Shown: in pieces, positions 33,967 to 44,800 of the stretch
How positions within the stretch are numbered: the first letter of the stretch is position 1
Layout of the letters: each line of letters begins with the position of its first letter
Assembly (NCBI RefSeq): GCF_018327685.1
Contig: NZ_BNEL01000001.1
Coordinates: 2,976,001-3,040,000 of the forward strand
DNA from: Streptomyces sp. TS71-3
GTDB lineage: Bacteria; Actinomycetota; Actinomycetes; Streptomycetales; Streptomycetaceae
DNA: 64,000 bases
Reading direction: 5' to 3'
Notes under the pieces: model-generated
Databases searched by the model: none
Seen by the model: only the letters and a program-made list of their open reading frames with translations
Told to the model about the DNA's origin: nothing
Translations under genes and position numbers: made by a program

Positions 33967-34290
33967 ATGCCTGACAACCTGACGGATGGTTACATCTACG
34001 TCGGCTACAACCACATGGCCAACGCCGCCGACGACATGGTCGCCCAGACCCGGGCGATAGCGAACACGCTGTCGTCGCTGGAGGCCGAGCTCGGTGCCCT
34101 CAAGGCGAGCTGGTACGGCAACGACGCCGACGTCTACACGCAGAAGCAGGCCGCGTGGGACCAGGCGGTGCACAACATGGAGCAGCTGCTGACCTCGCAC
34201 GCCTCGCTGCTGACGGACATCTCCGGCAACTACAAGTACAGCGAGAACTCGCTCTCGCAGATGTGGTCCGAGGTCACCATCGGCCGCTGA
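33967..34290 (+). CDS. WXG100-family T7SS protein (WYG motif)
   Basis: 107 aa. Two helices joined by ELGALKASWYGNDADVYTQK, where WYG is the family turn. The C-terminus has NYKYSENSLSQMW, with a YSEN stretch close to the YxxxE-type export signal. ATG 33967 follows a purine-rich stretch. It is likely the partner of the preceding WXG100 protein. In ESX systems such dimers are both substrates and activators of EccC. Confidence 0.9.
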   Translation: MPDNLTDGYIYVGYNHMANAADDMVAQTRAIANTLSSLEAELGALKASWYGNDADVYTQKQAAWDQAVHNMEQLLTSHASLLTDISGNYKYSENSLSQMWSEVTIGR

Positions 34291-34304
34291 GCACGCCCCG
34301 GACC

Positions 34305-34343
34305 GGGTGTCCGGACCCTCCTCCGGACAGGGTGTCCGGACCC
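34305..34343. repeat. Two GGGTGTCCGGACCC copies between T7SS genes
   Basis: GGGTGTCCGGACCC occurs at 34305-34318 and 34330-34343, each with the palindromic core GTCCGGAC. It lies in the 128-bp gap after the WYG gene. It could attenuate readthrough or be a protein site; no further evidence. Confidence 0.35.
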
Positions 34344-34418
34344 CCTCCTTCGTGCCCACCCCCCGTCGTCCGCCGTCCGGCCGCAGGCCGGACGGCCGGC
34401 GTAGATCCGGAGAACGTC

Positions 34419-34880
34419 ATGGCGGACCTCACGCACCTCGACAGCCACGCGCTCACCCAGTTCAAGCAGAACGACCTGGCCGACTTCCTCACGGATCTCG
34501 ATGCCATCCGCAACGACGACCCCGCGGGGGTCAAGTCGCTCAAGAGCATCCTCGGCGGCCTCCTGATCACCGGAAGCACCTTCGGCGAGGTCTCCAGCCC
34601 GCTGGTGATCGGCCTGATGGCCGGCGACGACTCGGTGGGCGGACAGAGCCTGAACACGAAGACCAAGGACGCGGCACAGGGTGTCGACGACATCCTGGTG
34701 TCGCAGAAGAAGCTCTTCAAGGACATCGACGATGACCTTCAGGAGACGATGGACACGCTGCTGAAGAACCAGAGCGGCGGCCTCGCGGCGATCGACGGCG
34801 AGAAGCTGCTCGACATCTTCTCCGACGTGGACAGCGATCTCACCGACGGATCCGGCAGCGGATCCGACTCGAAGAGCTGA
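34419..34880 (+). CDS. Small acidic T7SS-locus protein of unknown function
   Basis: 153 aa from ATG 34419 behind CCGGAG. Mostly helical and acidic: HALTQFKQNDLADFLTDLDA, a hydrophobic middle (ILGGLLITGSTFGEVSSPLV), SQKKLFKDIDDDLQETMDTL and a Ser/Gly/Asp tail. No WxG. The position between WXG100 genes and a large repeat protein suggests a substrate chaperone or a secreted partner. No family recognised. Confidence 0.75.
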   Translation: MADLTHLDSHALTQFKQNDLADFLTDLDAIRNDDPAGVKSLKSILGGLLITGSTFGEVSSPLVIGLMAGDDSVGGQSLNTKTKDAAQGVDDILVSQKKLFKDIDDDLQETMDTLLKNQSGGLAAIDGEKLLDIFSDVDSDLTDGSGSGSDSKS

Positions 34881-34939
34881 CCCGCTGACACCGGTGTTCC
34901 TCCCCCCGTCCCCCTGAGCTCGTCCCGCGGAGTCCTGTC

Positions 34940-37900
34940 ATGGCAGCTAGTTTCGGTCAGAACGACGTCTGGGGTCAGGCGATCAACCTCCTGACGGGGT
35001 ACCCGATGCCGGACAGGGCCACCCTCTTCGACAAGATCAGCAGCGTCCCGGACAAGATCCCGCTCTTCCGGGGGGACATCCAGGGTCCCGACCCCGTGGC
35101 CGGCCTCACGACGGACGACTTCACCGGGCTCGCCCAGGGCGTCTGGCTGCCCAAGGGCGAGACCTACGACCTGCCGTTCTACGCCAGGTTCGGAGCGGGT
35201 GCCGCCGGCCTCTACAAGGCCAGGCTCGTCTTCATCGGGGTGCCGGAGGTCAACGGCGTCGTCGACCTCCCCGACGACGGCCAGATGAGCGAGGGCGGCC
35301 CGTTCCAGGGCAGCTACACGCACACCGACTGGGACACCGGGCCGATGTCCCAGTACATCAGCGGCTCGCGGGCGGCGCTCGACAAACTCGTCAACGACCA
35401 CACCACGTACAACTTCGCCTACAGCGGCGCCACGGTGCCCCACGAGGACAGCGTGGACCTCAACACCTTCGAGGACATCGCCAAGTCCTTCGACAGGACC
35501 ACCAAGTTCTTCTCCGAGCACGGCAAGACGCTCGCCGCCTGGGAGAAGTCGCTGGGCAGCGAGCAGGCCTCGTGGAAGGGGCAGGCGGCCGGCGTCTTCT
35601 GGAACCTGCTCCACATGCTCAACAAGAACTACGAGAGCTACGTGGAGCAGCTCGGCGGCGAGAACTACGCCGCGAGCAACACCACCGTGGGCGGCTACAC
35701 ACCCACGTCCAAGTACGCCGACAGCATGGCCAAGGCCCAGCGGAACCTGTACGACCAGGCGACGGCCCTCCAGACGGCGTGGGGCAACTGGGCCACCGGC
35801 TACGGCGCGCACTGGCCGCACCGGTGGCTGCTCAACGTCCTGGCCGACCTCACCACCTGGGTGATCCAGAACAACGCCACCCAGGTGATGAAGGACGGCA
35901 GCGTCACAGGGCAGTTCACCTCGACCCACCCGGTTTACGGCGATCTCACCAACTTCGCGAACTGGAAGAAGGTCGGCGAGGACGCCGTCCAGCGCTGGAA
36001 CAAGCACGTCGACGACGTGCTGACGCCGGCGGCGGGCAACGCCCTCGTCGCCCTCAAGACCGCCTGGGCGGACGCCAGCGAGAACTTCGGCGACCCACTG
36101 GAGACGAAGAACACCAAGAGCCTGTCGGACATCAACACGAAGGAGCAGGCCGACAAGGAGAAGGCGGAGGCCGACAAGGAGAAGGACGACGCCAACGACA
36201 AGCTGAACGACGCCCTGAACCAGAACAACCAGAACCTCAACGACATCAACAAGGGCCTGAACGACGGCCTGAAGAACGTCGGCGACGGTCTGAACAACGG
36301 TCTGGGCGGGCTGAACAACAACCTCAGCAACCTCGGCGGCGGCCTCAACGACGGTCTCAAGAACGTCGGCGACGGTCTCAACAACAGCCTGAACGGCCTC
36401 GGCGGCGGCCTCAACGACGGCCTGAAGGGCATCGGGGACGGCCTGAACGGCGGTCTCGGCGGCCTGAACAACAACCTCGCCGGCCTCGGCGGCGGGCCGG
36501 GCGGCCTCGGGGCGCTGGGCGGCGGGCCCGGCGGACTGGCAGGCCTGGCAGGCGGGCCGGGCGGCCCCAACGCCCTGTTCTCCAACGGCCCGCTGAACAA
36601 CGGCCTGAACGGCGCCAACAACAACCCCCTGACGGGCGGCGACAAGGAAGGCCTGAACAGCCTCACCAACCCGGACGGCAGCACGACGCAGCTCAACAGC
36701 GACGGCTCGCTGACCACCACCAACCCCGACGGCAGCACGAGCACCTTCAACCCGTCCACGGGCAAGATGACCACCACGTCGCCCGACGGCAAGACGAGCG
36801 TGAACACCCTGTCGCCGAACAAGACCGTCACCAACCCGGACGGCAGCACGACGAAGCTCAACCCCGACGGCTCGCTGACCACGAAGTTCCCCGACGGGAC
36901 CAGCAGCACCGTCGACCCGTCCACCGGGGCCGTCACCACCACCAACGCGGACGGCTCGACCAGCCACTCCGCCCTCAACCCCCAGCTGGGCTCGTTCAGC
37001 ACCCCGGACGGGGGCAGCGCGCACCTCAACTCCGACGGATCGCTGTCCACGAAGTTCCCGGACGGCTCCACCGAGACGATCAACCCGCACGACCACACCG
37101 TCACGACCACCTCGCCCGACGGCACCCAGCACACCTCGCACCTGGACACCGGCCAGAGCGTCCACAACCCGGACGGCAGCACGACGAAGCTCAACCCCGA
37201 CGGGTCGCTGTCCACGAAGTTCCCCGACGGCACCACGCAGGTCGTCAAGCCGGACGGCACGCTCCAGACGACCAACCCGGACGGCACGACCAGCACCAGC
37301 CACCTGAACGGCGGGGACAACGGTCAGGGGAACCTCGACACCAGCGGTCTCAACGACACCCTGGACAAGCTCAACCACCTCGGTTCCGGGCACGACCTCA
37401 ACGTCCCGAACCTCGACACCGGCGGCGGCCACCACGGCGGGCTGCCGGACACCTCGGGCCCCCTCAACTCCGGCCTGTCGTCGGGCGGCGGGCACGACGC
37501 GGCCTCCTCCTTCGAGGACCTCCAGGACCCCTCGTTCAACGGCGGCGCGCTCGGCGCCCCGGCCGGCGGTGCCGCCAATGCCGCCGCCGCCTCGGGGTTC
37601 CCGCCCGGCGGCACACCGCTCAACCCGGGCCTCGGCGGCATGGGTGGCATGGGTGGCGGCATGGGCGGCGGTGGCGCCGGCGGCTCCTCGAACAACGGCG
37701 AGCGGGTCCGCACCGTGCACGGCGAGAGCGACGGCGCCTTCCGGCGGCCGTCCCGCCGCGGTGAGGCGGTCGACGAGGGCGAGGACCTGGTGCCGCCGCG
37801 GCGCTCCATTACCAGCTCGGGTGCGCCCGGCTCGACGACGCCCGGTGCCAAGCAGGGCGGACGGTCCACCGAGAGCGGCGAGCGGCCCAGCTACGTGGTG

Positions 37901-37960
37901 GACGAGGAAGAGGACGTCTGGGGTACCGAGGACGGCGGGGCTCCGGCGGTGATCGGCTGA
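34940..37960 (+). CDS. Large T7SS substrate-like protein with NPDGS repeats (AAWKG-like)
   Basis: 1,006 aa. Residues about 1-390 form a folded helical domain that includes SLGSEQASWKGQAAGVFWNL, resembling the actinobacterial AAWKG family found with T7SS. About 425-555 are Gly/Leu/Asn-rich repeats (GLNDGLKNVGDGLNNGLGG and similar), followed by about 575-790 of NPDGSTTKLNPDGSLTT-type repeats. The end is Gly-rich, then a charged disordered tail. The repeats look like an extended surface or stalk. Its last base overlaps the YbaB-like start (TGATG). Export by the ESX apparatus is inferred from context. Confidence 0.78.
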   Translation: MAASFGQNDVWGQAINLLTGYPMPDRATLFDKISSVPDKIPLFRGDIQGPDPVAGLTTDDFTGLAQGVWLPKGETYDLPFYARFGAGAAGLYKARLVFIGVPEVNGVVDLPDDGQMSEGGPFQGSYTHTDWDTGPMSQYISGSRAALDKLVNDHTTYNFAYSGATVPHEDSVDLNTFEDIAKSFDRTTKFFSEHGKTLAAWEKSLGSEQASWKGQAAGVFWNLLHMLNKNYESYVEQLGGENYAASNTTVGGYTPTSKYADSMAKAQRNLYDQATALQTAWGNWATGYGAHWPHRWLLNVLADLTTWVIQNNATQVMKDGSVTGQFTSTHPVYGDLTNFANWKKVGEDAVQRWNKHVDDVLTPAAGNALVALKTAWADASENFGDPLETKNTKSLSDINTKEQADKEKAEADKEKDDANDKLNDALNQNNQNLNDINKGLNDGLKNVGDGLNNGLGGLNNNLSNLGGGLNDGLKNVGDGLNNSLNGLGGGLNDGLKGIGDGLNGGLGGLNNNLAGLGGGPGGLGALGGGPGGLAGLAGGPGGPNALFSNGPLNNGLNGANNNPLTGGDKEGLNSLTNPDGSTTQLNSDGSLTTTNPDGSTSTFNPSTGKMTTTSPDGKTSVNTLSPNKTVTNPDGSTTKLNPDGSLTTKFPDGTSSTVDPSTGAVTTTNADGSTSHSALNPQLGSFSTPDGGSAHLNSDGSLSTKFPDGSTETINPHDHTVTTTSPDGTQHTSHLDTGQSVHNPDGSTTKLNPDGSLSTKFPDGTTQVVKPDGTLQTTNPDGTTSTSHLNGGDNGQGNLDTSGLNDTLDKLNHLGSGHDLNVPNLDTGGGHHGGLPDTSGPLNSGLSSGGGHDAASSFEDLQDPSFNGGALGAPAGGAANAAAASGFPPGGTPLNPGLGGMGGMGGGMGGGGAGGSSNNGERVRTVHGESDGAFRRPSRRGEAVDEGEDLVPPRRSITSSGAPGSTTPGAKQGGRSTESGERPSYVVDEEEDVWGTEDGGAPAVIG
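36215..37310 (+). repeat. Coding repeat blocks: GLNDGL type then NPDGS type
   Basis: Within the 1,006-aa protein: about 36215-36500 encodes repeated GLNDGLKNVGDGLNN units, and about 36660-37310 encodes at least eight NPDGST/SDGSL/FPDGT beta-type repeats. Codons vary between copies, so the arrays are old and under protein-level selection rather than fresh DNA duplications. Confidence 0.6.
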
Positions 37961-38454
37961 TGAACGCCGAGCGGAAGGGCTCCGACGCGGCCTCCAGCCC
38001 GCTCGGCTCGATCAGCGAGCGGCTGGCGCAGGCGATGGCCGACCTGGAGGCCACCGAGGCCGCGGTGACCAAGGCCGAGGAGGAACTGCGCGGCGCCAGT
38101 GCCACCCTGCGGTCCAAGGACCGCGCGGTGGAGGTCACCGTCTCCGCGCAGGGCGAGCTGACCGGGCTGCGCTTCCTGGAGAACAAGTACCGCACCATGG
38201 CCGCGTCCGAGCTCGCGGCCAGCGTGCTGGAGACGGTGGGGCGGGCCCGGATGCGGATGGCCCGCCAGGTGATGGACACCTTCCAGCCCTTCACCGAGCC
38301 CAGCAGGCACATGCCCGAGCTGAGCGCCATCGACATCGACTGGGTGAAGATCTTCGGCCCGGGTGTCCTCGAGGACGAGGACGAACCAGGCGCCGCCCGG
38401 CGCCGGGGCGGGCGCAGGCTGCGTGACGAGATCACCGAGGACCCGGAGGAGTAG
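37960..38454 (+). CDS. YbaB/EbfC-family protein of the T7SS locus
   Basis: 164 aa, ATG overlapping the previous stop (TGATG). The helical start (SISERLAQAMADLEATEAAV) leads to the YbaB-like sheet VEVTVSAQGELTGLRFLEN and the helix ARMRMARQVMDTFQP. YbaB-like proteins (such as EspL in mycobacterial ESX-1) stabilise or regulate T7SS substrates. The C-terminal tail is charged. Tight coupling with the large substrate-like gene and the next WXG100 gene supports a chaperone role. Confidence 0.82.
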   Translation: MNAERKGSDAASSPLGSISERLAQAMADLEATEAAVTKAEEELRGASATLRSKDRAVEVTVSAQGELTGLRFLENKYRTMAASELAASVLETVGRARMRMARQVMDTFQPFTEPSRHMPELSAIDIDWVKIFGPGVLEDEDEPGAARRRGGRRLRDEITEDPEE

Positions 38455-38458
38455 GCCC

Positions 38459-38809
38459 ATGAGCGACGACAACGCGTACTACGCGGACCCCGCCCGCCTG
38501 CACAGCGGCATCCGCCAGATCGAGACGATCAGCTCCTTCGCCACGAACATGATGAAGGACTTCATCGACAACGTGAACGAGACGAAGACCTGGCCGGGCG
38601 AGAGCGACAGCTTCGCCAAGGAGGTCCAGCCGCGTGAGCTGAAGGAGCGCGAGGGCTCCAGCGACACCGTGAAGTCGATCTCCGACGCCGTGGTGGGCAT
38701 CGCCGACGGCACGAACACCAACCTCAAGAACATCGTCCGCACGCAGGACGGCAACATGGACGCCATCCGCAACTCGGCCCCCGGTGCGAACCACCACGGA
38801 AAACACTGA
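38459..38809 (+). CDS. WXG100-like helical protein (WPG motif)
   Basis: 116 aa, starting 5 nt after the YbaB-like stop. Two helices (LHSGIRQIETISSFATNMMK; SSDTVKSISDAVVGIADGTN) are joined by ETKTWPGESDSFAKEV, where WPG is the WxG turn. The giant protein follows after 10 nt, so it may pair with the helical N-terminus of that protein for export. Confidence 0.78.
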   Translation: MSDDNAYYADPARLHSGIRQIETISSFATNMMKDFIDNVNETKTWPGESDSFAKEVQPRELKEREGSSDTVKSISDAVVGIADGTNTNLKNIVRTQDGNMDAIRNSAPGANHHGKH

Positions 38810-38818
38810 GCTGCGCCC

Positions 38819-41800
38819 ATGGCCATCATGGCTTCGAAGAAGCTCAATGACCTTCTGTTCGTCCTGATCGGTGAGCGACTGCTCCAGGCGAACGAGGATC
38901 TGGCCTTCGACAGCCACAAGCCGTTCAAGCAGCTCGGCCAGAACGCCCGGGACCTGTCCGACGTCATCGAGCAGACCGTCTTCGGCACCGGCAAGGCCCT
39001 GCCGCCCCAGGTGGGCAAGCGCTACACCAAGGCGATGAACCTGTTCGTGCGGGACGGGAACACCAACCATCTCCACGAGTTCGCCGACCAGCTCGACGAG
39101 ATCGCCGACGGCCGCATCAACACCTCGATGAACATCGCGGAGTCCAAGCGGGCGATCATCGCCGAGCTGATCCGCTTGCTCATCGAACTCCTGATCGACG
39201 CGGTGCTCGCCGTCTTCAGCGGTGGGTCGTCCGCCGGAGAGGCGGCCGTCGCGAAGGCCCGCAGCAGGGTCCTCGTTCTGACGATCATGGACACCCTGCT
39301 GTCCCGCACGCACCTGATGCCGACCCTGAGCGAGGCGTTCGAAGAGGCGTTCATGGCCTTCGCCGTGCGGCTCTCGATGATCGTCGACCCTCCGCACGGC
39401 GTGGGCCCCAAGGGCTTCGACTGGGGCCAGATCGCCCTGGACGGCGCGCTCGGCGGGCTGGCGGCGCTCTTCCACGGCGGCATTTCCAAGTCCCTCGACC
39501 TCGACGGCATCTTCAAGAACATCTTCAAGAACGACCTCAAGAACAACCCGTTCAAGGACTTCCCGAACGACGTCCACTCGAAGGCGGACCCCCCGCCCGG
39601 CCTGAACGGCAAGCACGCGCCGGACGTGGACGGGTCGAAGTCCCCGGGTCCTGACCCGAAGAGCACCCCGGGCCCCGACGGCGACGACCTGCCGACGCCG
39701 AACGGCAAGGGCTCGCCGGAACCGCACGTCAGCAACGGGCCGGGCGCGATCGGGAAGAACACCCCGAACGGCTCCGGCAACGGCCCCGGCCGGTTCACGC
39801 CGGTGAACATCGTGCGCAACGTGGGCCACGACTCCCGCAACTTCCTCGCCGAGGGAGGCTCGGAGGCCCTCGCGGAGGGTGCGATCAGCGCCCTGACGGG
39901 CAACGGCTTCTCGTTCAGCTGGGACAGCTTCCTGGGCGGAGGCATCAGCGGCAAGGTCGAGGAGACGCTGGGCGCCGGTGCCCACGGCCTGGGGGGCTGG
40001 GCGAACAAGACCCTCGGCATCGGCAACGCGGGCAACCCGTCCACCACCGGCGCCCCCGGCGGCGGCGCGAACGGCCTCACCGACGGCGGCACCACCGACG
40101 GCCACGGGGTGCCCCACGGCACGCCGTCGGGCGGCGGGCGCGGGGCGGGCACCCAGGGCCGCCAGGGTACGGGCGGGGACACGGACGGCGACCCCGGGTC
40201 CGCGCGGTTCGACGAGTCCGGGGTGCCCACCACCAGTTCCGGCGACGCCGGGCCGGGCAGCACGGACACCGTGGGGTCCGACGTGTCCGACGCGGACCCG
40301 GGCGGCCTGCACGTTCCGGGCGGCACCTCGGGCACCCACACGCCGGGTACGCACGCCCCGGACACCCACACCTCGGGCACGGGCACACCGCACGGCGGCG
40401 GAAGACCCTCCACCGTGTCGGACGACTCCAGCCTGGAGCAGCCGCCGCGGCACGTCCCGTCGGGGGACACCGGGGAGGGGGCGCCGCACGAATCGGTGCC
40501 CCAGGGCACGGGTCACGGCACGGGCAGCGGTACGGGGAGCAGCGGTACGCACCAGCCCGACCAGACGCAGCGGCAGCAGCAGGCGGACCAGCCTGACCAG
40601 TCGGAGCAGCAGCAGGACGATCCGGCTCAGCACGACGATCCCGCCCAGCAGGACCAGCAGCACCAGGCGGACCAACAGAACCAGCAGGACCAGTCCGATC
40701 AGCAGAACGTGCCGCATCAGCCGGGCCAGGGCGGCCGGCCGGCAGGGCAGGGCGACACCTCCCAGCGCGGCGGCAACGACACCCACACGCAGACCCACAC
40801 CGACACCGGCGACGAGACTCAGACCGGCACTGACACTGACACTGACACCGAAGACCACACCAACACCGACACGAGCACCGGCACGGGCACCCACACCGGC
40901 ACCGGCACCGGCACCCGGAACACCGACGTGCCGCAGGAGAACGGGAGCTCGGCCGGCGACCCGTTCCGCACGTCCGAGCCTCCCGTGACGTCGCTCGCGG
41001 GACCCCCGGTGGGGCTTCCGGGGACCCCCACGCCGACCCCTTCACAGGGTCCGGCCCCCACACCCACCCCCACACCCTCGGCCACGCCCACCCCCACACC
41101 GTCGCCGACCGCGGGGACCCCGGCACCTACGCCCTCGGGCACGCCATCGTCCACCACACCGTCGCCCACGCCCGTCCCGCCACCCACCTCCACACCCACC
41201 ACCAGCTCGACGCCGCCACCCACGCCCCTGTCCACCACGACATCGACACCGCCGCCCACGTCGTCGAAGCCGGAGGGTGCCCCGGAGGCGGACAGGGGGG
41301 CGACGGACACCGGCACACCGTCCGTCCCACCGCCCGCCCCGCGTTCCACCGTCGCGTCCGGTCCGGAGCCGCGTTCGGAGCACGGCCCGGAGCCCGCATC
41401 GCAGCACACCTCCCAGTCCGGCCCCGACCAGGCGAGCACACCCCCGGTGGACACCGCCGACGAGGACGCGGGCTTCGAGCCCGCCTGGGGCGCCCTGAGC
41501 GAGAGCGGCGACGGGACGCAGACACCGTTCCACGAACTGGCCCGTGCCGACCGCCCACTGGACGAGGAGGAGAGGGACGCCGTTCTCCAGGGTGTCCTGA
41601 ACCTCGCGAACGTCGGGCAGTTCAGCGCCGCCCGCGTGCTGGTCCAGCGGCTCGGCGAGCGCGCCGAGCGGCTCGCCGGGCAGCTCGGTCACGCCGAGGC
41701 GGTCACCATGCACCAGCAGGCGGCGGGGACGGTCACCGGCCTCACGGAGCTCTACCAGGACCCGGGTATGGCCGACGACCTGGGCCTCAAGCAGCCGCCC

Positions 41801-44800
41801 AAGATCCTCAACTTCTACTGGGCGGGCCGGCCGATGGAGCCCGCCGCCGTGCGGAACATGCGGGAGTGGGCCGACAAGGCCCGCCGGTCCGGCTGGACGA
41901 TGCGGATCTGGACGGACACGGCCCCGGAACCCTCGGGACGTGCCGTCAGCACCTGGGACGCGGGGGTGAGGACCGATCTGACCTCCCGGGGCGTGGAGTT
42001 CAGGGAGATCACCCAGATCCTCCCGCTCAAGCAGCCGGCACGCACCGGTGTCTTCGGTGGGTTCCTGAGCCGGAAGCCTCCCGCCGAGATCACGGATCCG
42101 GCACTGGCCAAGCTGCGTGACGTCTACGCCAACGCCCGTACCGAGCCGAGGGCCCTGCCGGTCGCCTCGGACGCCGCACGCTACGCCGTCCTGAAAGTGA
42201 GCGGCGGCTTCTACCAGGACGTGGACATCGCCCCGGGGTCCGTCGACCTCGACCGGCCGCTGCGCAGGATGGGGCCCGACGACATCCCCGTCCTCGGGCC
42301 GATGATCCGGGACAACACGGAGTTCCAGCGGATCCGCGACGAACTCGCGCAGAACCTCGGTACCACCCCCGACCAGGTCTCGCCGGATGAGGTTGCGGCA
42401 CACGTGATGGCCAAGGGCGAGTTCGGCAACCACTTCTTCGCCGTACCGCCGAACTCGCGGTTCATCGACCGCGTCATCGAGGAGATCCCGGATTTCGCCG
42501 GGGAGATGTCCGGGAAGGAGCTGGTCGGCAACGGCGCCGCCCTGACCGGCCCCCTCGTGCTGTCCAAGGCGCTGCACAAGCACGCGTCGGCCTACGGCCT
42601 GGGCGAGGTGAGCGCCACCGAGCAGGGGGCAGCGCTGGACCCGGTCGAGGTGTCGCGCCTGTCCGCCCTGGAGTGGGTGACGCCCGAGAGCGACAACCAG
42701 GCGTACGACGGGGAGCCGGGGCAGCGGATCCTGACCGAGAGCGGCACATCCCGCAGTGTGGGCCCGTCGGTGCGCATGCCCACGCCGACCACCGTTTCGG
42801 CAACCGGTCCGTCCCGCCCTCCCGGAAGCGACGCGACGACCCACCAGGGGGCACCGCAGGACGTCACCCGCGCCATCGAACCCGACACGGAACCCGCCTC
42901 CGACGAGCTCGGCGAGCACGGCGGGGAGGACCAGGCACGGAGCAACGACCACCTGCCGCCCCGGCGGACCCAGCGCCCCGTGCGGCACGCCGGCCAGCCC
43001 GGGGAGGGTGGCCACCAGGGGCAGGGCGGGAACGCCGCCCGGCAACTCCGGAGAGAGTGGTGGGGAGGCGGGGCGGACCCCGTCAACGAGAGGCCGGCGG
43101 CCGGGCGTTCGGGCGGCGACACCGACGTGGCACCCACCCCGCAGGCGCCGGGACGGTCCATGACGGTCGGGACCGCCACGTTCACTCCTGCCAACGGCAC
43201 GGGACCGGTCCCCGCCACCGGCACGGGTACCCCGCCGGTGTCGCGCGTGGTGCTGCGGCCCGTGGCCGACCCCGACCCCGACGAGGCGTCGGTGCGGACG
43301 CTGGACGACCGCCAGGTGCCGGACCGGCAGGTACGGCGCTACGCGGTGTGGGAGGGACAGGGCGAGGACGCCCGACTGGTCGGTCTCGGCTCCCACTCCG
43401 CGACCGAGCAGGAGCAGCGCGCGGACCGCTGGCCCCTGGTGGTGTCCGACCCGGAGTACAGGGACTGGAACGGCATCCGCAAGGCGTTCCAGGGCTCGGC
43501 CCGGACCCGCCCGTGGGGCGACGACGCCACCTACTGGTTCGGTCACGGCAGCACCGACGGGATGGAGCTGTCCCGCCAGGACGGCACGGTCGACACCGTC
43601 GGCGGCGAGGAGTTCGGCCGTGCCCTGCAGCGGTGGATGGACCTCGGGCCGCGGGACCGGCCGATCGTGCTGTACTCGTGCCAGACCGGCCGGCCGCCCG
43701 AGCACGGCGGGGTGCCCGTCGCGCAACTCGTGGCGAACGCGACCGGGCGCGTCGTGCACGCCCCGACGACCGAGGTGGGAACGGCGTGGGACAGCACCGG
43801 CAGGGTCCGCCCCTGGCTGCACCTCGACAAGGACGGCGCGCGCGGTTCGTGGGCCGCCTTCACACCGCAACCCCCGGCCGGCCGGCCGGACCCGGCGCCT
43901 GATACCGGCCTGCACGAGGATCCGGGCCGCCGCGTGGACACGGAGTCGGACACCGAGCCGTCGGACACGGAGCCGTCCGCTGCCTCCTCGCACGCACTGA
44001 GCGAGACGCGGGGCAACCGGCCCGTCAAGAAGCTGGCACCGTCGCGCGGTCGCCCCGGCCTCGACGTGCTGAACGTCCCGGGGAACGGCGACTGCTACTT
44101 CGCCGCGCTGATCACGAGCGCCCGGCAGCAGCACCCGGGCTCCGACCTCGCCGGCACCACCGTGGGCGCCCTGCGGGAGAACGCGGCCCAGTGGTTCGCC
44201 GGATCTCCGGCCCGTGCGGCGGTCGAGGCGCTGGGCACGGACCCGCTGGAGACGCTGGTCCGGGATCTCGACACCCCCACCCTCCGCCATGTCCTGGGCG
44301 GCGCGGCCCTGCCCGCCCTCAGCCTCGACCAGCAGATCAAGGTCGCCGACGGCGTCGTCAAGCAGGTGCAGGAGGAGCGCGCGGCCGGCCGTCCCGGCGA
44401 CCGGAGGGCCGTCAAGAGGCGACTGGACGACCACTTCCACCGGGACATCCTGCGCGGCCGGCTCCTGGCGGAGCTCAGGGCCGGCGGCGCCCCGGCCCGG
44501 GAGCACTGGGACAGGCTGCTCAGCACCGCCTACCCGAGGTGGGCCGCCGACGGCGCCGCACCCAGCCTCGCCGAGATCAGGGGTACCTCCACGGCGGACC
44601 TGGTGGAGCGGGCCATCCGCGACGTGAACCTCTGGAACACGCCGTTCTTCGACCCCGTGATACCGGTCGTGGCCGGATACCTGGACATGAACGTGGTGGT
44701 GGCACAGGACGACGCCGCCCGGGACCAGCACCAGCACCCCGACGCGGCCCGCACCCTGTACGTGCACTACAACGGCACCGACCACTACTCGGCCGTGGCA

